Shown piece by piece: positions 50,201 through 62,200 of a stretch of DNA of 64,000 bases. The notes below the pieces were generated by a model. The model ran no database searches and had not been told where the DNA came from. It saw only the letters and a list, made by a program, of their open reading frames with translations. The DNA lies in NCBI RefSeq assembly GCF_900324485.2, contig NC_046641.1, forward strand, positions 7,847,299-7,911,298. Direction: 5' to 3'. Numbering within the stretch: the stretch's first letter is position 1; the number at the start of each line of letters is the position of its first letter. The translations under genes were made by a program, and so were the position numbers. This DNA is from Mastacembelus armatus (Eukaryota > Chordata > Actinopteri > Synbranchiformes > Mastacembelidae).

Positions 50201-51902
50201 GCAGGTCCTTTACTCGTAGACGCATGAGTCGTGGCCGCTGAAAGGCTGTTGCTTTTAGTAAATGGCATGTGGCACAAATACGCAGATTCTCCAGAAGCAA
50301 AGAGCACACCGAACAGAAGCTCCTCTTGCAGTCGCAGCAAATATACTAGGGAGGAGGGGGAAAAAGATGATGGAAATGTGAGCTTGTGGCCAAATGTCCA
50401 TGTCTGTCTTTTTTACAATAAATTGTGAGATTACAGGAAAGAAAGGAAAACAGTTAAGTGGAGAAACAGATCACTGGAAAGCATATCAACGCCAGTGGGA
50501 CTTTCTTGCATTTTTCAATCACTCACATCTGCTCTACCTCTCAGGCACAGAAACAGGAGGCAGCTCATCTCTTCTAAGTGACAAACATCAAACAGTAATA
50601 AATGCAAGATGTGGGATTAGACTGGCAAGATGAGCGAGTGAAGCACACAGTTCAAACAGAATGAGCCACATATGAATATCAGTGATGACATCGCAGAACC
50701 AGTACTTGTCCATCTGTCTCTGCCATCAGCTAGAACTGCAGAGCTTTTAATAAAAATGAGTATCCTCCAGGTGTAAATCCAATTAACTTTAGCCTTTCCC
50801 CACGATGCAGCTCAATACTTTTTCAGTTTTTTAGGAAACAGTAGCCAATTACCTTCTGCTGTATGAAACTGCTTTACAACTAAAAAGAATCCTATATTAA
50901 AATCCTATAAAAAAAAAAAGTGACTTTGAGAGACACACTTTGATTAATATCGCACTTAATTTTAAACCCACTTTTCAGAAAGCATGAATAAAGGAAGAAC
51001 CCATTAAAAGTGTAAATATGAAAACAACTATAAAACTGTATCCACTTGCCAAAAAAATAGTTTTCCACAGCCAAATACAGCATGTTATTAGCACTTCAGC
51101 CTAAAATATTCATTTACATCCACCTCTGCTTCCCCATATGCACCTCCACCTTCTCACTAAGCTTACAGATCAAGCACTGGGGGCACCTACCTTCCTCCTG
51201 AAGACTGAGAAGGCTTGGCCACATGCCTTGCATACAAGCCCCGGACTCCCTGAGCTGGTGGGTGGGTATGTAGAGTATCCGGCACTGGGGGCGAATCTGA
51301 AGGGTCCAGCACCGGCCCCAAACCCTGGCTGCTGGCCTCTGACGGCCCCAGTACCCATGACTTCATTTAGCAGACCACAGCATGAAGCCCACATGGATGA
51401 GGCCCCTGCCTGACAGTCACAAGACAGCTTCACTTCAGTATTTCCTAATCATGTTGACGTTGTAGATAGTAAGACAAACATATAATGTATAAATAGCTGT
51501 ACCACAGAAAGGATACATATGGCTGCTGCTTATGTTACAGTGTTACTTCAACACATTAAAGCGTGCAGACAGGGTCAGCAGGCAGCTACATCTCCCACAA
51601 CACATACAAATACGACAATTACAAAACTCACTGAAAGCAGCAAATGAACGATGAATAAAAACCACGCTGTTGAAGTGCGTGAAACACTGAATAACTACAT
51701 ATGTATATATACATCGCTTTATATTCACCTGTAGTGTTTTGTTCAGTGACAGTTGTCGGAGCTGATGTGACAATTAGCTCTTAGCACAAAAAGGCAACAC
51801 AACAGCCAGTTAAAGCTGGTGTTAGCCAACGCTAGCTGCTAGCTGCACATAAAGCAGGGCTGAAACCAAAACACAGAAGCGCAGAGAAAAACGCACCTTC
51901 AT
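47260..51902 (-). CDS. rnf34: E3 ubiquitin ligase RNF34, 7 exons
   Basis: A RING-type E3 ligase linked in mammals to turnover of caspases, p53-pathway proteins and PGC-1alpha. Exons: 51902-51897 (Met-Lys only), 51409-51191, 50345-49959, 49264-49202, 48733-48532, 48321-48292, 47447-47260, giving 364 residues (human 372). The order is [17 protein letters not shown] at the N-terminus; a FYVE-like zinc finger ([37 protein letters not shown]); a first SAP-like helix pair ([19 protein letters not shown]); a Ser/Thr-rich linker; a second SAP-like segment ([18 protein letters not shown]); and a C3HC4 RING ([18 protein letters not shown] to CPICRQYV) ending at VHVFKS. The first exon contributes only six coding bases, matching the mammalian N-terminus. 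It is tail to tail with kdm2b, as in human. An extra 42-nt segment at 48014-48055 may be a cassette exon. Confidence 0.95.
48014..48055 (-). other. rnf34: Possible 42-nt cassette exon of rnf34
   Basis: Minus strand: acceptor CACACTAAAG, then 42 nt without a stop in the required phase, then a strong donor GAG|GTAAGG. Inclusion between exons 6 and 7 keeps the frame and would add 14 residues ([14 protein letters not shown]) just before the RING. Confidence 0.4.
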
Positions 51903-52338
51903 TGCAGCTCCGGCGTGTACACGGTGAATGCGTAGGTTGACGGTGTGACCATTGCAATGATGAGTGTCACCTAATGAGCTGAACTGGCTGAATGCGTCTC
52001 GACAAGAGGAGAGCAACGACCGAGCCCCTCCAGCTGCTGCCGCTACTTCTTCACCGCTGCTGCACCTGCAGCCTGCACGGAGCGACGTGGTTTTACTGCC
52101 CTCCTCAGGTCAAATGTAGAATTGAGTGTAATCCACGAAGGACGCTGAGGTCATGTCCTAAATCTGTCCTCTGCATTGGCTATGCATTTAAAACTGCTGG
52201 GTAATATGAGTTCAGTATCTGTAGACTCTGTATATTTAAAGTGGAGTGGATATTAATTCAATAAAATGAAGAAAATATGGAATATTTTCTAACATTTTCA
52301 GCAGTGGAACAATTACATTTAAAGTTTTTGGTTAGAAA

Positions 52339-52466
52339 CTGGTGACCTGTCCAGGGTGCACCCCTGCCCTTCACCCAAAGAGAGCTGGGATAGGCTCCAG
52401 CAGATCCCTGTGACCCTGGTTAGGAATAAGTGGGTATAAATGATATATGGATGGATGGATGGATGG
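52339..52466 (-). repeat. Dispersed teleost repeat with (TGGA)n end
   Basis: The inverse of the copy at 26394-26532: CTGGTGACCTGTCCAGGGTG, GAGCTGGGATAGGCTCC, then ATAAGTGGGTATAAATGA and (TGGA)n. The two copies differ at several positions, so neither is very recent. Confidence 0.75.
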
Positions 52467-53262
52467 TTAGGAAATAAAGTTTATAGAAATAAACACAGTT
52501 GGAAGCTTTTTAGGTCGATATATTTATTCATCCATCCATCCAGTATCTATAACTCTATAAATCTATAATATAGCAATCATACAATAAATCCTCCTGTAGT
52601 GAGGTGATAATATTCAGATTTTGTTAAAATGTTTTAGAGGGGTGTCAATTCTGAGGCTGTAATTTGTGCTCCTGTTACGCTGCAGGCCAACTGTAATATA
52701 CAGATAGTTTTTCTGCTGCTTAGCCTCATTGAGATGACTAGGATGGACAAATAATGCACCTGTTAAAGTTAATAACAAGCTGGAACCAGATGCTCCATAG
52801 ATGTAATGTTGATTTTGGCACCCAATTTTATCCATATCCAAACATATCCAACTAAAACATTACATTCAGTGTCATGGTGCAGTGTCCTTTCTCCTCAGTG
52901 CTTTACCTTCTGGGATGTTACATACAAAAAAGACAGAAAAAACCTGAATATTATGCAGGTCTGCTTTTGTAGCTAGTATTTCAGTTCTAACATGAGGTTT
53001 TGGTACGTGGTTGTTCCACATGGTCATGGCCACAAGGCACTATCTCACTTCTGAGCTTTAGCCTGTAAATACAAATCATTCTGTCTTCTGATTTTTAGTT
53101 TTTGTCTAGTTTAAGTCAAAAAAGACTCAATTGTTGGTGGATAATTTAAGAAAACGCATGTATTTGTTTGTATCAGTGATATATAGTTATAAAGAGGTAG
53201 ATAAAAGCCAACATGATTCATGTGTGATACAATGTGAAACTTGGAAAAACAACAACAACAAC

Positions 53263-53407
53263 AATAGCACTTCCGGTCCTCTCCCTCTCGGTGAGCGCGC
53301 CAATAACAAACGTCTCCTCCTGATGACGTTGATCCACGTGTCACTCTGTTTTGACTTTCCGCGCCTCTGCGACCCAGAAGTTTTCGAGCCCGTTTGCAGG
53401 TTTAGTG
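53263..53407 (+). promoter_or_regulatory. C5orf34 promoter with clustered core motifs
   Basis: Within 75 bp: ETS-type ACTTCCGG (53269), CCAAT (53300), CRE-like TGACGT (53324) and E-box CACGTG (53335), all 65-140 nt before the ATG and without a TATA box. This is typical of a housekeeping-style promoter. Motif calls are by eye. Confidence 0.5.
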
Positions 53408-56400
53408 ATGGAAACTAACGCCAGTGTCAGTTTGATGGTCATGTTTGAGGACGAGTCTGTGGATGTTCAGTTTGTGAACGGATCCCGGGTGCAGCTGTCG
53501 CCGTGTGGCTGTGAATTCATGCTGGTGAAAGCCAAAGACCCCTCCGGACATCCCCTGCAGCCCACAGAGAGAGTCCGGCAGAGGACACGGTTCACCATTA
53601 GCGCATACAAGGTGTAAACATGCGGTATTTTCCAAATGCTTAGGCTGTTGTTAGTGCCTATCCAGCTGCTGGTTGCTGGGATAAATGTATACAGTGTTGT
53701 TGTAATCTGCCTCACAGTAATAGTCAGGCTCATCGTGTTCAACGTGCTGATGTCGTTTTGCAGGATCTGATAGTAACTGCGTTGGCATTTAGGAATAAAT
53801 ATGCTAGTCGACCATATCTGCCCCTGGAACTCATCCCTGCTGCCCAGAAAAAGGTAATCAGAACTATTTCTAAGCCAACTTTTAATATCTCAAATTATGT
53901 GTGAACAGTGATGTCAGGTTGTGTATATTATATATATGAAGTTATATGTTTTTTTTGTTTGTTTTTTTTTCTTGCAGCCTTTCTTCAGCATTGACTCAGG
54001 TGTGCAGTGGCCCGAATGGTCTTCCTGTGAGGCAGAATCCAGACCTGGAGGTGAGACCATCATCAGGTCGGAGGAGGGGCGAGCTGTGTTGCTGCTGTCA
54101 CCCTCAGGTGAAGAATTCTCTGTTGAGTTCACATGCAGCCTCAGTCAGAGTCCAAATCAGCACCACAACATGCAGGATTTCAGCAGAGGTTCAGACAACA
54201 GCCCTGACAGTCAGCAGACAGTAAGCAAAGTAAGTGATCAGGACTGTCAGAGCAAAAATGGTCAGACCAAAGGGGTTCATCAGGGAAGAAGAAGCAGTAG
54301 GAGCGAGACGATTCGATCACGGTCTTGTTCTCCTCGTATTATCAGCACTACTCCTCTTAAGGTAATACATCTGGAAAATATCCCTATACTTATTTCTCAG
54401 GTTTTATGGATTTATTTATGTCCCTTCTTTTTCCTTCCAGCCAGAGGAGATGTACCAGTCCACTACAGTCATCCAGCATCATTCCTGCTATGTTGTTGCC
54501 CCCATGTGGTGCTATCCTCTGTCTTTGGCTCGCCATCAGTGGACAGCTTGTCACTCTACATCTGAAGATGTTGGAGCAGAGGCACCCAGCAATTCCAGCC
54601 AGGCTGACAAGAGGACAAACATGCCAAACATATCCATTGAAGACAGGAGGTCGTGCCTTCCTCAGGCACTCCCTCTCACATGCCCAACCCCTCACTGGCA
54701 CAGGTTTGTCAGTTAATAACAAGCATGTAGTTGCAAAATTTACCAATATTTAATATTTAGTGATTGATTCAGGCTTCCTTACTTATGTATTTAAGGTGGA
54801 AGTTTAAAGACCCCTTGGCCAAAAAAGAACATCCAGACCAAGAGTTTCTCACAGGGCTGGTGAAAGTGATGTGGTGTCAGGGAGTTACCTACAGGTAAGC
54901 ATGCAGCCTTTTAGAGTTAACAGGGGCCTTAAAGATCTTTGAAGTTGTTTGACCACTTTCACTCTCTAATTGTAAACAGTTTATTATTTCAGTACATGGC
55001 AATATAATTTCACATTTTAAAGCCCTAGTAACATATTAGCTACACTGTAACTATGTGTTTACCTGTATGTCTCCTGTGTAGGATACTAAGTGGAGCTGTC
55101 TCAGTCATAGAGGTCTCCCCTGGAGATGGATCAGTGATCCGGTCTAACGGGGTCCTTAACACTTATTTTACCCATCACAGACCTGAGGGCCAGTTAAGGC
55201 AGGCAAGTTTAAGGGCTTTGTCTTGTAGCTGTTATATTGTCTAATCCACCACATTAGGAGTAGCATTTTATAATTTATTTGGAGCTAAAATGCAAAGCCG
55301 GTCTGACATTACATGTGTTACATCTTTGTAAAAATCTATCCACACCTTTTTAAGTTGAACCAAATAACCCGATGGTTAAAAATCTAAAAGCAGTCACAGT
55401 ACCAAGACCAAACAAGAGAAATTAAAATGACATTACACAAGACTCCTAAGTTTTTCTTTACAATACCAAAAATAGGTTCATGTAATGTTACTCAAATGTT
55501 AATAAATCTCATGTACTGTACCATAGTGGTCAGCATGAGTTTTTAAAGCCGCCATTCTTACAGCAGTCACTTCCTTCCCATTTACATCATGTCAGTTACA
55601 GTAGAATTTGCGAGATCCTCTACTGTGTGAGGAAGATCTTGTTTTTAGTCATGACTTAATAATTAATAACAAAACATGGCGTTAAAGAGTGTGTGTATAG
55701 GTCTCTTTTGAAAGCGTAGAAAACAACATCAAATCTCACTTGCCCATGTGCAGCACTGAATGTGTCTTAGTGGACAAAAATTTATCACTTTAAATTTAAA
55801 CTTCCTTTCTGAGGCCATTGTTTAATAATCAGCATAAATGCACATGATTGCTTCTGTCTCACAGGTTAAAGAGGTAACATACCATTTAAACAGCCTTCCA
55901 CCCGATATAACTGGACAGGCTTATTCTATATGCTCTGTTTTGAGTCGCGCAAGCAGGTAAGTGCCACGTCATCAGGCTCTGATGAATTTTATGGCTTTAT
56001 TTGATTCACGTCTCCCATCATGACTTCACTGTTGTACAGGATTCTCACTTGCTACAACCAGGCTAAGCAGTCACTGAAGTTCCCTGCCACACCGAGCTGC
56101 TTACAAGAGGTAAAAAAAAAAAGTAGTTCCTGCTGATATGACTTCATCTGTTATTATATTTAAACAGTATTCACTCTTTTATGTTGTAGTAATGTACTAG
56201 AATTTTGTTTTGCAGGATGGACATTTTTTGAAACCAGTTTTAGCTGAAGAAAATATTTCCAGTCATGCACCTGTTGAGCAGCACACGAACTTCTCAGTAG
56301 AAAGCGGGTAGGTTACATTTTTGGGATCTCTCCTGTGGTATTATATTATTGAAATCTGGACACAGTGTTAACAGCTCATATGCAGTATTCACGTGACCTT

Positions 56401-56758
56401 CACTTCACTTCAGGTTGGACCTTGTAGCTGCAGAACTGGAGAAGATAAGAAGGTTTAACTGTATCCTTAAACATCTGGCACCAAGGGCTGTGGACACTAA
56501 TACTAATATTCATTGTGAAAACTAACCCATGTTTATGTTGAGGCAGACTGTGTGCTCTTTAACATCCTATGCTCAGTTCTGCTGGAGAACAGCCACATTC
56601 TACGAACAGAAACAGGATGTGCTGAACTGCAAATTAGCTCATCAGCAGAACTGACTCATGAGCCAGTGAATGAGATCTGCATTGCTGAAGCTCTTCAGAG
56701 GACCTCCAAAGCCATACAGGACATTGATGATCTCATATCTGCAACAACGCTGACTTGA
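53408..56758 (+). CDS. c5orf34: C5orf34 orthologue, 11 exons, C-terminal domain reduced
   Basis: A conserved vertebrate protein of unknown function. Exons: 53408-53611, 53764-53853, 53978-54361, 54441-54703, 54796-54894, 55082-55202, 55865-55956, 56040-56109, 56216-56307, 56414-56460, 56577-56758, giving 547 residues (human 638). Matches to human: [20 protein letters not shown] near the start; VQWPEWSS (human VRWPSLDT); [24 protein letters not shown] (human LPRALSLSCPVPHLHRW); [19 protein letters not shown]; and at the end [19 protein letters not shown] and [17 protein letters not shown]. The human segment between about LIPSVGRFLAYS and CRRLTQTS has no counterpart. Intron 6 is GC-AG and the last intron is U12-type. 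The ATG at 53408 aligns with the human start region. Confidence 0.92.
55203..55864 (+). other. c5orf34: GC-AG intron in C5orf34
   Basis: The donor is CAG|GCAAGT, the classical GC-type site, and the acceptor is TCTCACAG. Splicing keeps frame and joins GQLRQ to [10 protein letters not shown], which aligns with human EEKTYSVNNLPPD. Confidence 0.85.
56461..56576 (+). other. c5orf34: U12-type GT-AG intron in C5orf34
   Basis: It starts GTATCCTTAA, the minor-spliceosome donor. It has CTCTTTAAC as branch point 13 nt before the terminal AG. Splicing yields [15 protein letters not shown], aligned without gaps to human KIQKFNLLLENSGIL. Confidence 0.9.
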
Positions 56759-59297
56759 AAGCGAGGAGTAGAAGAAGAAACCCATGCATATGAGCTTAAG
56801 TGTAAAAATATAAAATTGATTTATGTACAAACAAAGACTTGTAGACACGAGCAGTTTTTTAACTGTAGTTGCAGTGTAAAAAAATCAGGGCAATGTTAGC
56901 AAAAAAGAAACATCTGTGCTTCAAAAGTTGCTTTAAATGACATACAGTTGTTTGTTTCCAAGGACCCTACATTTGTATCTACTCCACATATATTTGTAAT
57001 ACTTTGGTGGGCCTTGGCATACTAAGACAAAGCATGTTTATGAAATTCACGTTTTGTTTCAAACTCATTTCTGAAATGTGCATATAATATTTCTATAAAT
57101 GTTAATGTTTGGTATAAGGTGTGCCTTCAGTTTTTAATGATCTCTGATGTAACCTCTGTCTTTTTCACATATGTGGCCAACAAAGTGAAAGGTAAAAATC
57201 TAAAGTTTTACTTTTGTCTCTGAAGAAAAGACCTAGGTCTGTACCAAGGGCAGCTAACCCATATTCCACAAGAGCCACTGCCTGCATGTTTTCCACCTCA
57301 TCGTACTATTCTACCTTCTGATTGGCTCATCAAGAGTTCCTGAATGACCAGCACTAGCTAAAGTATTATGGTGTTGAGGTGCTTCTTATTTGATCATCAT
57401 GGATAGCTGGACAATAAAGAGGGCAGTGTCTCTCGAGGAACATGGGTTGGATCCCCCTGGTCTATAGGATCCCATAGCTCAGCTCAACACAAGCAGCTAT
57501 GTGCCCGAAGGTTCTTCTAAGCTACCACTGCAACAAGAGGTCTGCACTGTATCTTCTGTGAAATTCAAGATAGCTACTCTGGAGGGGACTCACTTGAGTC
57601 TTGTGAAAAGAACCCGTTACTCCCACACTCTGAAGTAGGAAATTAAGACCAGATTTACAGCTACTGTCACACAAAATGTGAAGCCATCATCACGTCATCT
57701 GACTTCCTGAAACACACTGACTTCTCTCACTCCTCTGTGGCCTTCCATCCAAAAAAATCTAGTGATGAAATCTGCAGTGAAAGCAAATACTGATGTTTCC
57801 AGCAAAATAAATTTTGCTTCAGCCAAGGCAGTATGGATTAATTACAGTGGGCAGGAGTGTAACACAATTCTGAAACAAGACACCCAGAAACCCTTGTGGC
57901 ATCATTTCCCATCAGACTATTTCTATTGCAGCAAAACAGCAATACCAAGAAGCAGGGATTGACAGACAGATATGGTGAGTTGGAAAACTTTCACATTAAC
58001 CCCCTTCCGCCTCCCTAGACTGCAGAAACATAACATAAAAACAAATGAAACATTCAATAAACCTCACATACGAAGCACTGACCTCATTGTTCCTAAGAAC
58101 AGACAGATTCTGAGCCATACTGAGGCCTAACAGAACTCCAAGTGTTGACACTCAAACAAAAAATAGAAAACCCTTGAATGTAGGTGGAAACACTTAAACG
58201 CAATTTCACTTAAGAAGAGCATCATTCCACATGATTATTGCTTCATGTGCTTCATTATTGCTTCATGATTATTGCTAAGTTAAATGTTGAAAGGTCTAAA
58301 AGCATAACAGTAATACAGACTAAAACAAAATGAAGATACTGCGTCCTGCTGCATTCCACCTCTACACTTGCCAGAATCATGCAATTATGCATCTGCTCTG
58401 TAGGTGTTACACTCATGTAACAGCATATCAGCTGCTGTATTGTAGTAAATTATAATGCTGAAGACAAAGCTGTTGACATTCATAAACTTTTACAAATGTA
58501 CATATATAAACAGTTATATAATTTATATCTGTGTAGATGTATAAAAGATTTTTTTTAATCAGACGTGATTTATATTAATCGATACAATAATAGAGTATTT
58601 TTAATTAGCTAAGTGTCAGAATTTAGAGATTACATATTTAAGCATCAGGTAAACTAAAACAATGATAAAATAATTGTTATTATTCTTAAGTAATTATTTA
58701 TTGCCTTTAACAAATATTTTAATGTAAAACTTGTTATACAGATTTTACATAAAGCACTTCTTCCACCTCTATTATGAGTTAATGGGAAAAAACTTCTATG
58801 AATAAAAAACAATGTTTCCATTTTTTCTATGGAAATGACTCAGTAATTACAGGCAACTGTGACATGCGTTGATAAATAATAATAATAATCACTGTTAATG
58901 TATTGGCTACAGATTATTTTGCTGGGGGAAATGAGTGACCATAAGTATTTATTTAAGCAGCTAAACAGAGCAGATCCAGATACATAGGCCTACATTTGTT
59001 ACAACAGCTTGGACTTTCTGAATTAAGAATTAAAACTTATAAAATAATGACTAGGTGTGATTTAGATAACTATGGTGTATCTGGAAACTGTCAATATTGC
59101 TTTCTCTACTGACCATGATTCAGTCGCCAGGTCAGATTTGTGTTTCTGTCCCTGGTAGGATTAGAGGAGGATTAAGGAGGAGCCAGCTGTTCTCAGGTCT
59201 GTCTCAACTCTGCTGCAGCTATGTCGCGACATGTCCCGTTGTGTGTTTTCTCGCGAGAAACCACGAAGTTTCCGGTGTTGTGTATGTTCCTGGAAAC
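56759..59297. other. C5orf34 3' flank to rictor 5' flank
   Basis: The stretch begins with the probable C5orf34 3' UTR, then AT-rich intergenic sequence. Short open frames such as 57762-57962 have no recognised domain. The last 100 bp form the rictor promoter. Confidence 0.5.
59249..59258. promoter_or_regulatory. rictor: TCTCGCGAGA element in the rictor promoter
   Basis: A perfect 10-bp palindrome lies 40 nt before the rictor ATG. This motif is an established CpG-containing promoter element (bound by BANP in mammals) at housekeeping genes. A second CG-centred palindrome, ATGTCGCGACAT, lies 16 nt upstream of it at 59221-59232. Confidence 0.8.
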
Positions 59298-62200
59298 ATG
59301 GCGGCCAGCTTCCGCGGCCGTCCTATTCGGAGTCTTCGGATGCGAGGTAAGCGTGAAAAACTCGACCCTGTGTCATGTGTGATAGCGTGATATTGCAAGA
59401 GTAGATTTTCTCAGACACGTAATAACCTTGGCGTGATCCCTCACCATGTCCCCGGTGTGTGGTTGTGGCAGGTCGGAATGACAGCGGGGAGGAGAACGTA
59501 CCGCTGGATCTGACCAGAGGTGAGCACAGGCTGCAGCTCATCACCCTGAAAGCGACGATTGTTCACAGAGGATGACGAGCCTTTCTCTTCACACTGGGCC
59601 CATGACGACAAAACCCAGCTGCTTAGTGCACTTGTTGAGCCATTGCTGTTGCCATTTCGTCAGCTTTTCTTTCCAGTAACATCGCCAGCCTTGTCATAAT
59701 AACAGGCTAACTGACTAGCTGAGTTAGCCTTAGCTAGCTGCCTCAGCTAACAAGCCATGACGACGCTCGGTTGTTGTGGTTGTTGTGGTCGGTGTGAGGA
59801 GGCAAGATAGCCTGTTACTTAGCCGGCAGTCTCAACTGCTGCAGTCATGCACCGGTCATGACTGGCTGTAGGACGGGGTGTTAGCTGGAAAGTACAGGGC
59901 GGCTTTTTCGCGGCACACTGACACAGCTGCCCAGTCTACCAGTGTGTTGACTGGAGCTGCGGCTCCCTGTGTCGGCGACTCGGGAAACCTGCTGGTTTAA
60001 TTGTTGCCAGTGTTATTTTGCACCTGTAGTGGCAGGTGAACCCGCCACAAGGAGCCAGGTGTGTTTTAGTCCCAGTTAGATGGCTGGAGGAATGGGTCAG
60101 CTGATTCAAAATGCATTTACAAAACACATATGTGTAGGACAGTGGTCAGGGTTAACACTAGGTCAGGGTTAGTGCTTCAAAAAAACTGTAAGTTAGTGAT
60201 GTGTCACAAGAGTTTGGCACAATCCTCTAATAGACATTTTTGGCTTGATGATGAACTCTATGGCCCAGACATGCTTTAGTCTATGTATAGACTACTGCAT
60301 GCTCCACTATTGCCTCCACAGATTTCTATTATTAACTTTTTAATTAATGCGTCTAACGCTTAAACTAATAGATTTCTGTCTTACTCCGAGTCTGAAAATG
60401 CTCATCAATTTTAGTTTAGTTTCTTCAAATGTGATATGAAGAATTAAATAACGCTTCAGTGTTTTTTCTTATGCATTGAAAGAACATTTGTAAGTTTCAA
60501 ACTCACTTAGATGGAATCAAACCGTTGCTGCGAAGCACTTTGCAAAAGTCCGATATTTCGATGCTCTTAATTATATGATGATGAGTTTAACTAAATATTT
60601 TGACTGATGACGAGTGCTGTTAGCTAAGCTTTGTTGCTGAAAGAAAACATTGTACATAATTTATTAAGCTGGTGTATTCTTATTATAGCTTCTTATTTAC
60701 AGTATTCAAAACTGTTTGTCTTTTGTTAGAAACATTTCCAGTGAGCATATTACAGGAACTGGAAATGAGAAACACTTCCCAGCTGAAGTCTTGCTTTTAC
60801 TGTCTAGACCTTGTTTTGACTGCACACACTAAATTAGTTTGACCAGCTAAACAGACTTACTTCCTGCAACATGTCATTCTGGTTCATCGACTGATATTAT
60901 GGCAATATAGCTTAATGCCTGTCGTAGTTACATTGTATTTCCTCTTTGTACTTCTGCAGAACCATCAGAAAACTTCCGTGAAATACTTCAAAATGTGGCC
61001 AAACCGCATGGAGTCAGTAACATGCGAAAACTGGGCCACCTGAACAACTTCATAAAGGTAAAGCCGTTACGTTGTGATGCTTTTACCTCAGTGTTTTATT
61101 TAAAGTTGTGTTGACGACTGAAATTTAGTGAAAATGTGGTGAGGTTGCAATCGCCACAAAATGGTGTTAAAGCTGAAAATAGAGCTTTTCATAAAGCTTG
61201 ACTCACTGCTGAGATGTATATGTGGAGATTGACTGTGCCCGTCCCCCCCTCGTCTCTGTAGTGTCACCACTGAACTCTCCATGATCCTCTTCTCTTGGGG
61301 TTTGCTGCCAGCAGGCCTAGCTGTGCCTGTCATTGTGATGCTGACAGTGAATGTAACAGGAGCTCTAGGGATGGGAAAGCTCTCTGACCCAATGTGCATC
61401 AAGAGTGAAGCTCTGACTTTGAAACCTGAGATTTTTACTGTCTGGTTATTGTTCTTAAGTAAAAAAAGACATAATTCTAAAGTCTTTATTTTTACAGCAT
61501 TTTCCAATTTTCTATTCTAATTTTAGGACTGTAATGTTAAAAGCAAATATTTTGGAGACTTAATGTATCTCCAAATATGTTATGTCAGTAAGACCATCTA
61601 AATAATGTGTTTAGCTAAACTGAAACACTATTATGCTGAATTCAGCAGGCGCCAGAGAACAGGTTTAAAATGTTTAGACCAAGCTGAATAACTTGGCTGT
61701 ATCTTTTTCACCTAGAAACAGAGCTTTTAATTATTTTCATGTTCTGTTGCCATTTTACTCTGGATAAGGAACTTTTCAAAAGCAAGTCCTGGAAGTTGTT
61801 TTCACATCTGAACAGTGTTTTCAGATTTTATTGTTTTGCTTAGTTTGGACATGCCCTATGTCAGCCCTGTGATGGACCGCTCCAGGATGTTTTTCTGCCT
61901 TCCACCTCAGGCATACCGGCCTTCCTGTTTTTTTTTAACTGAAATAACGGTGTTTAGAAAATGAGAAAGTGACTTGCAAAACTGAAAGCAAAGAATGAAG
62001 TGGAAAAAATAGCAGTTTCTTGTTTTTCCTCACCATCCCCTCATTGAGAAATGTCAGCCCTTTACACAACTGTCCACTGCAGCAGCCTCAAGCACTGATT
62101 TGCACTTAGACATTTGCTGAATTCTGCTGAACAGCCCGCTGCCTTAAACCACTTCAAACTGGCTGTGATGCAAATATTTTGACTGACTGTTGGTGTCCGT

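Larger units (their letters stand above)
51903..53407. other. Divergent interval between rnf34 and C5orf34
   Basis: Holds both promoters, an inverted copy of the dispersed (ATCC)n-tailed repeat (52339-52466) and AT-rich filler. It is also where human 12q24-type gene order switches to 5p-type order. Confidence 0.6.
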
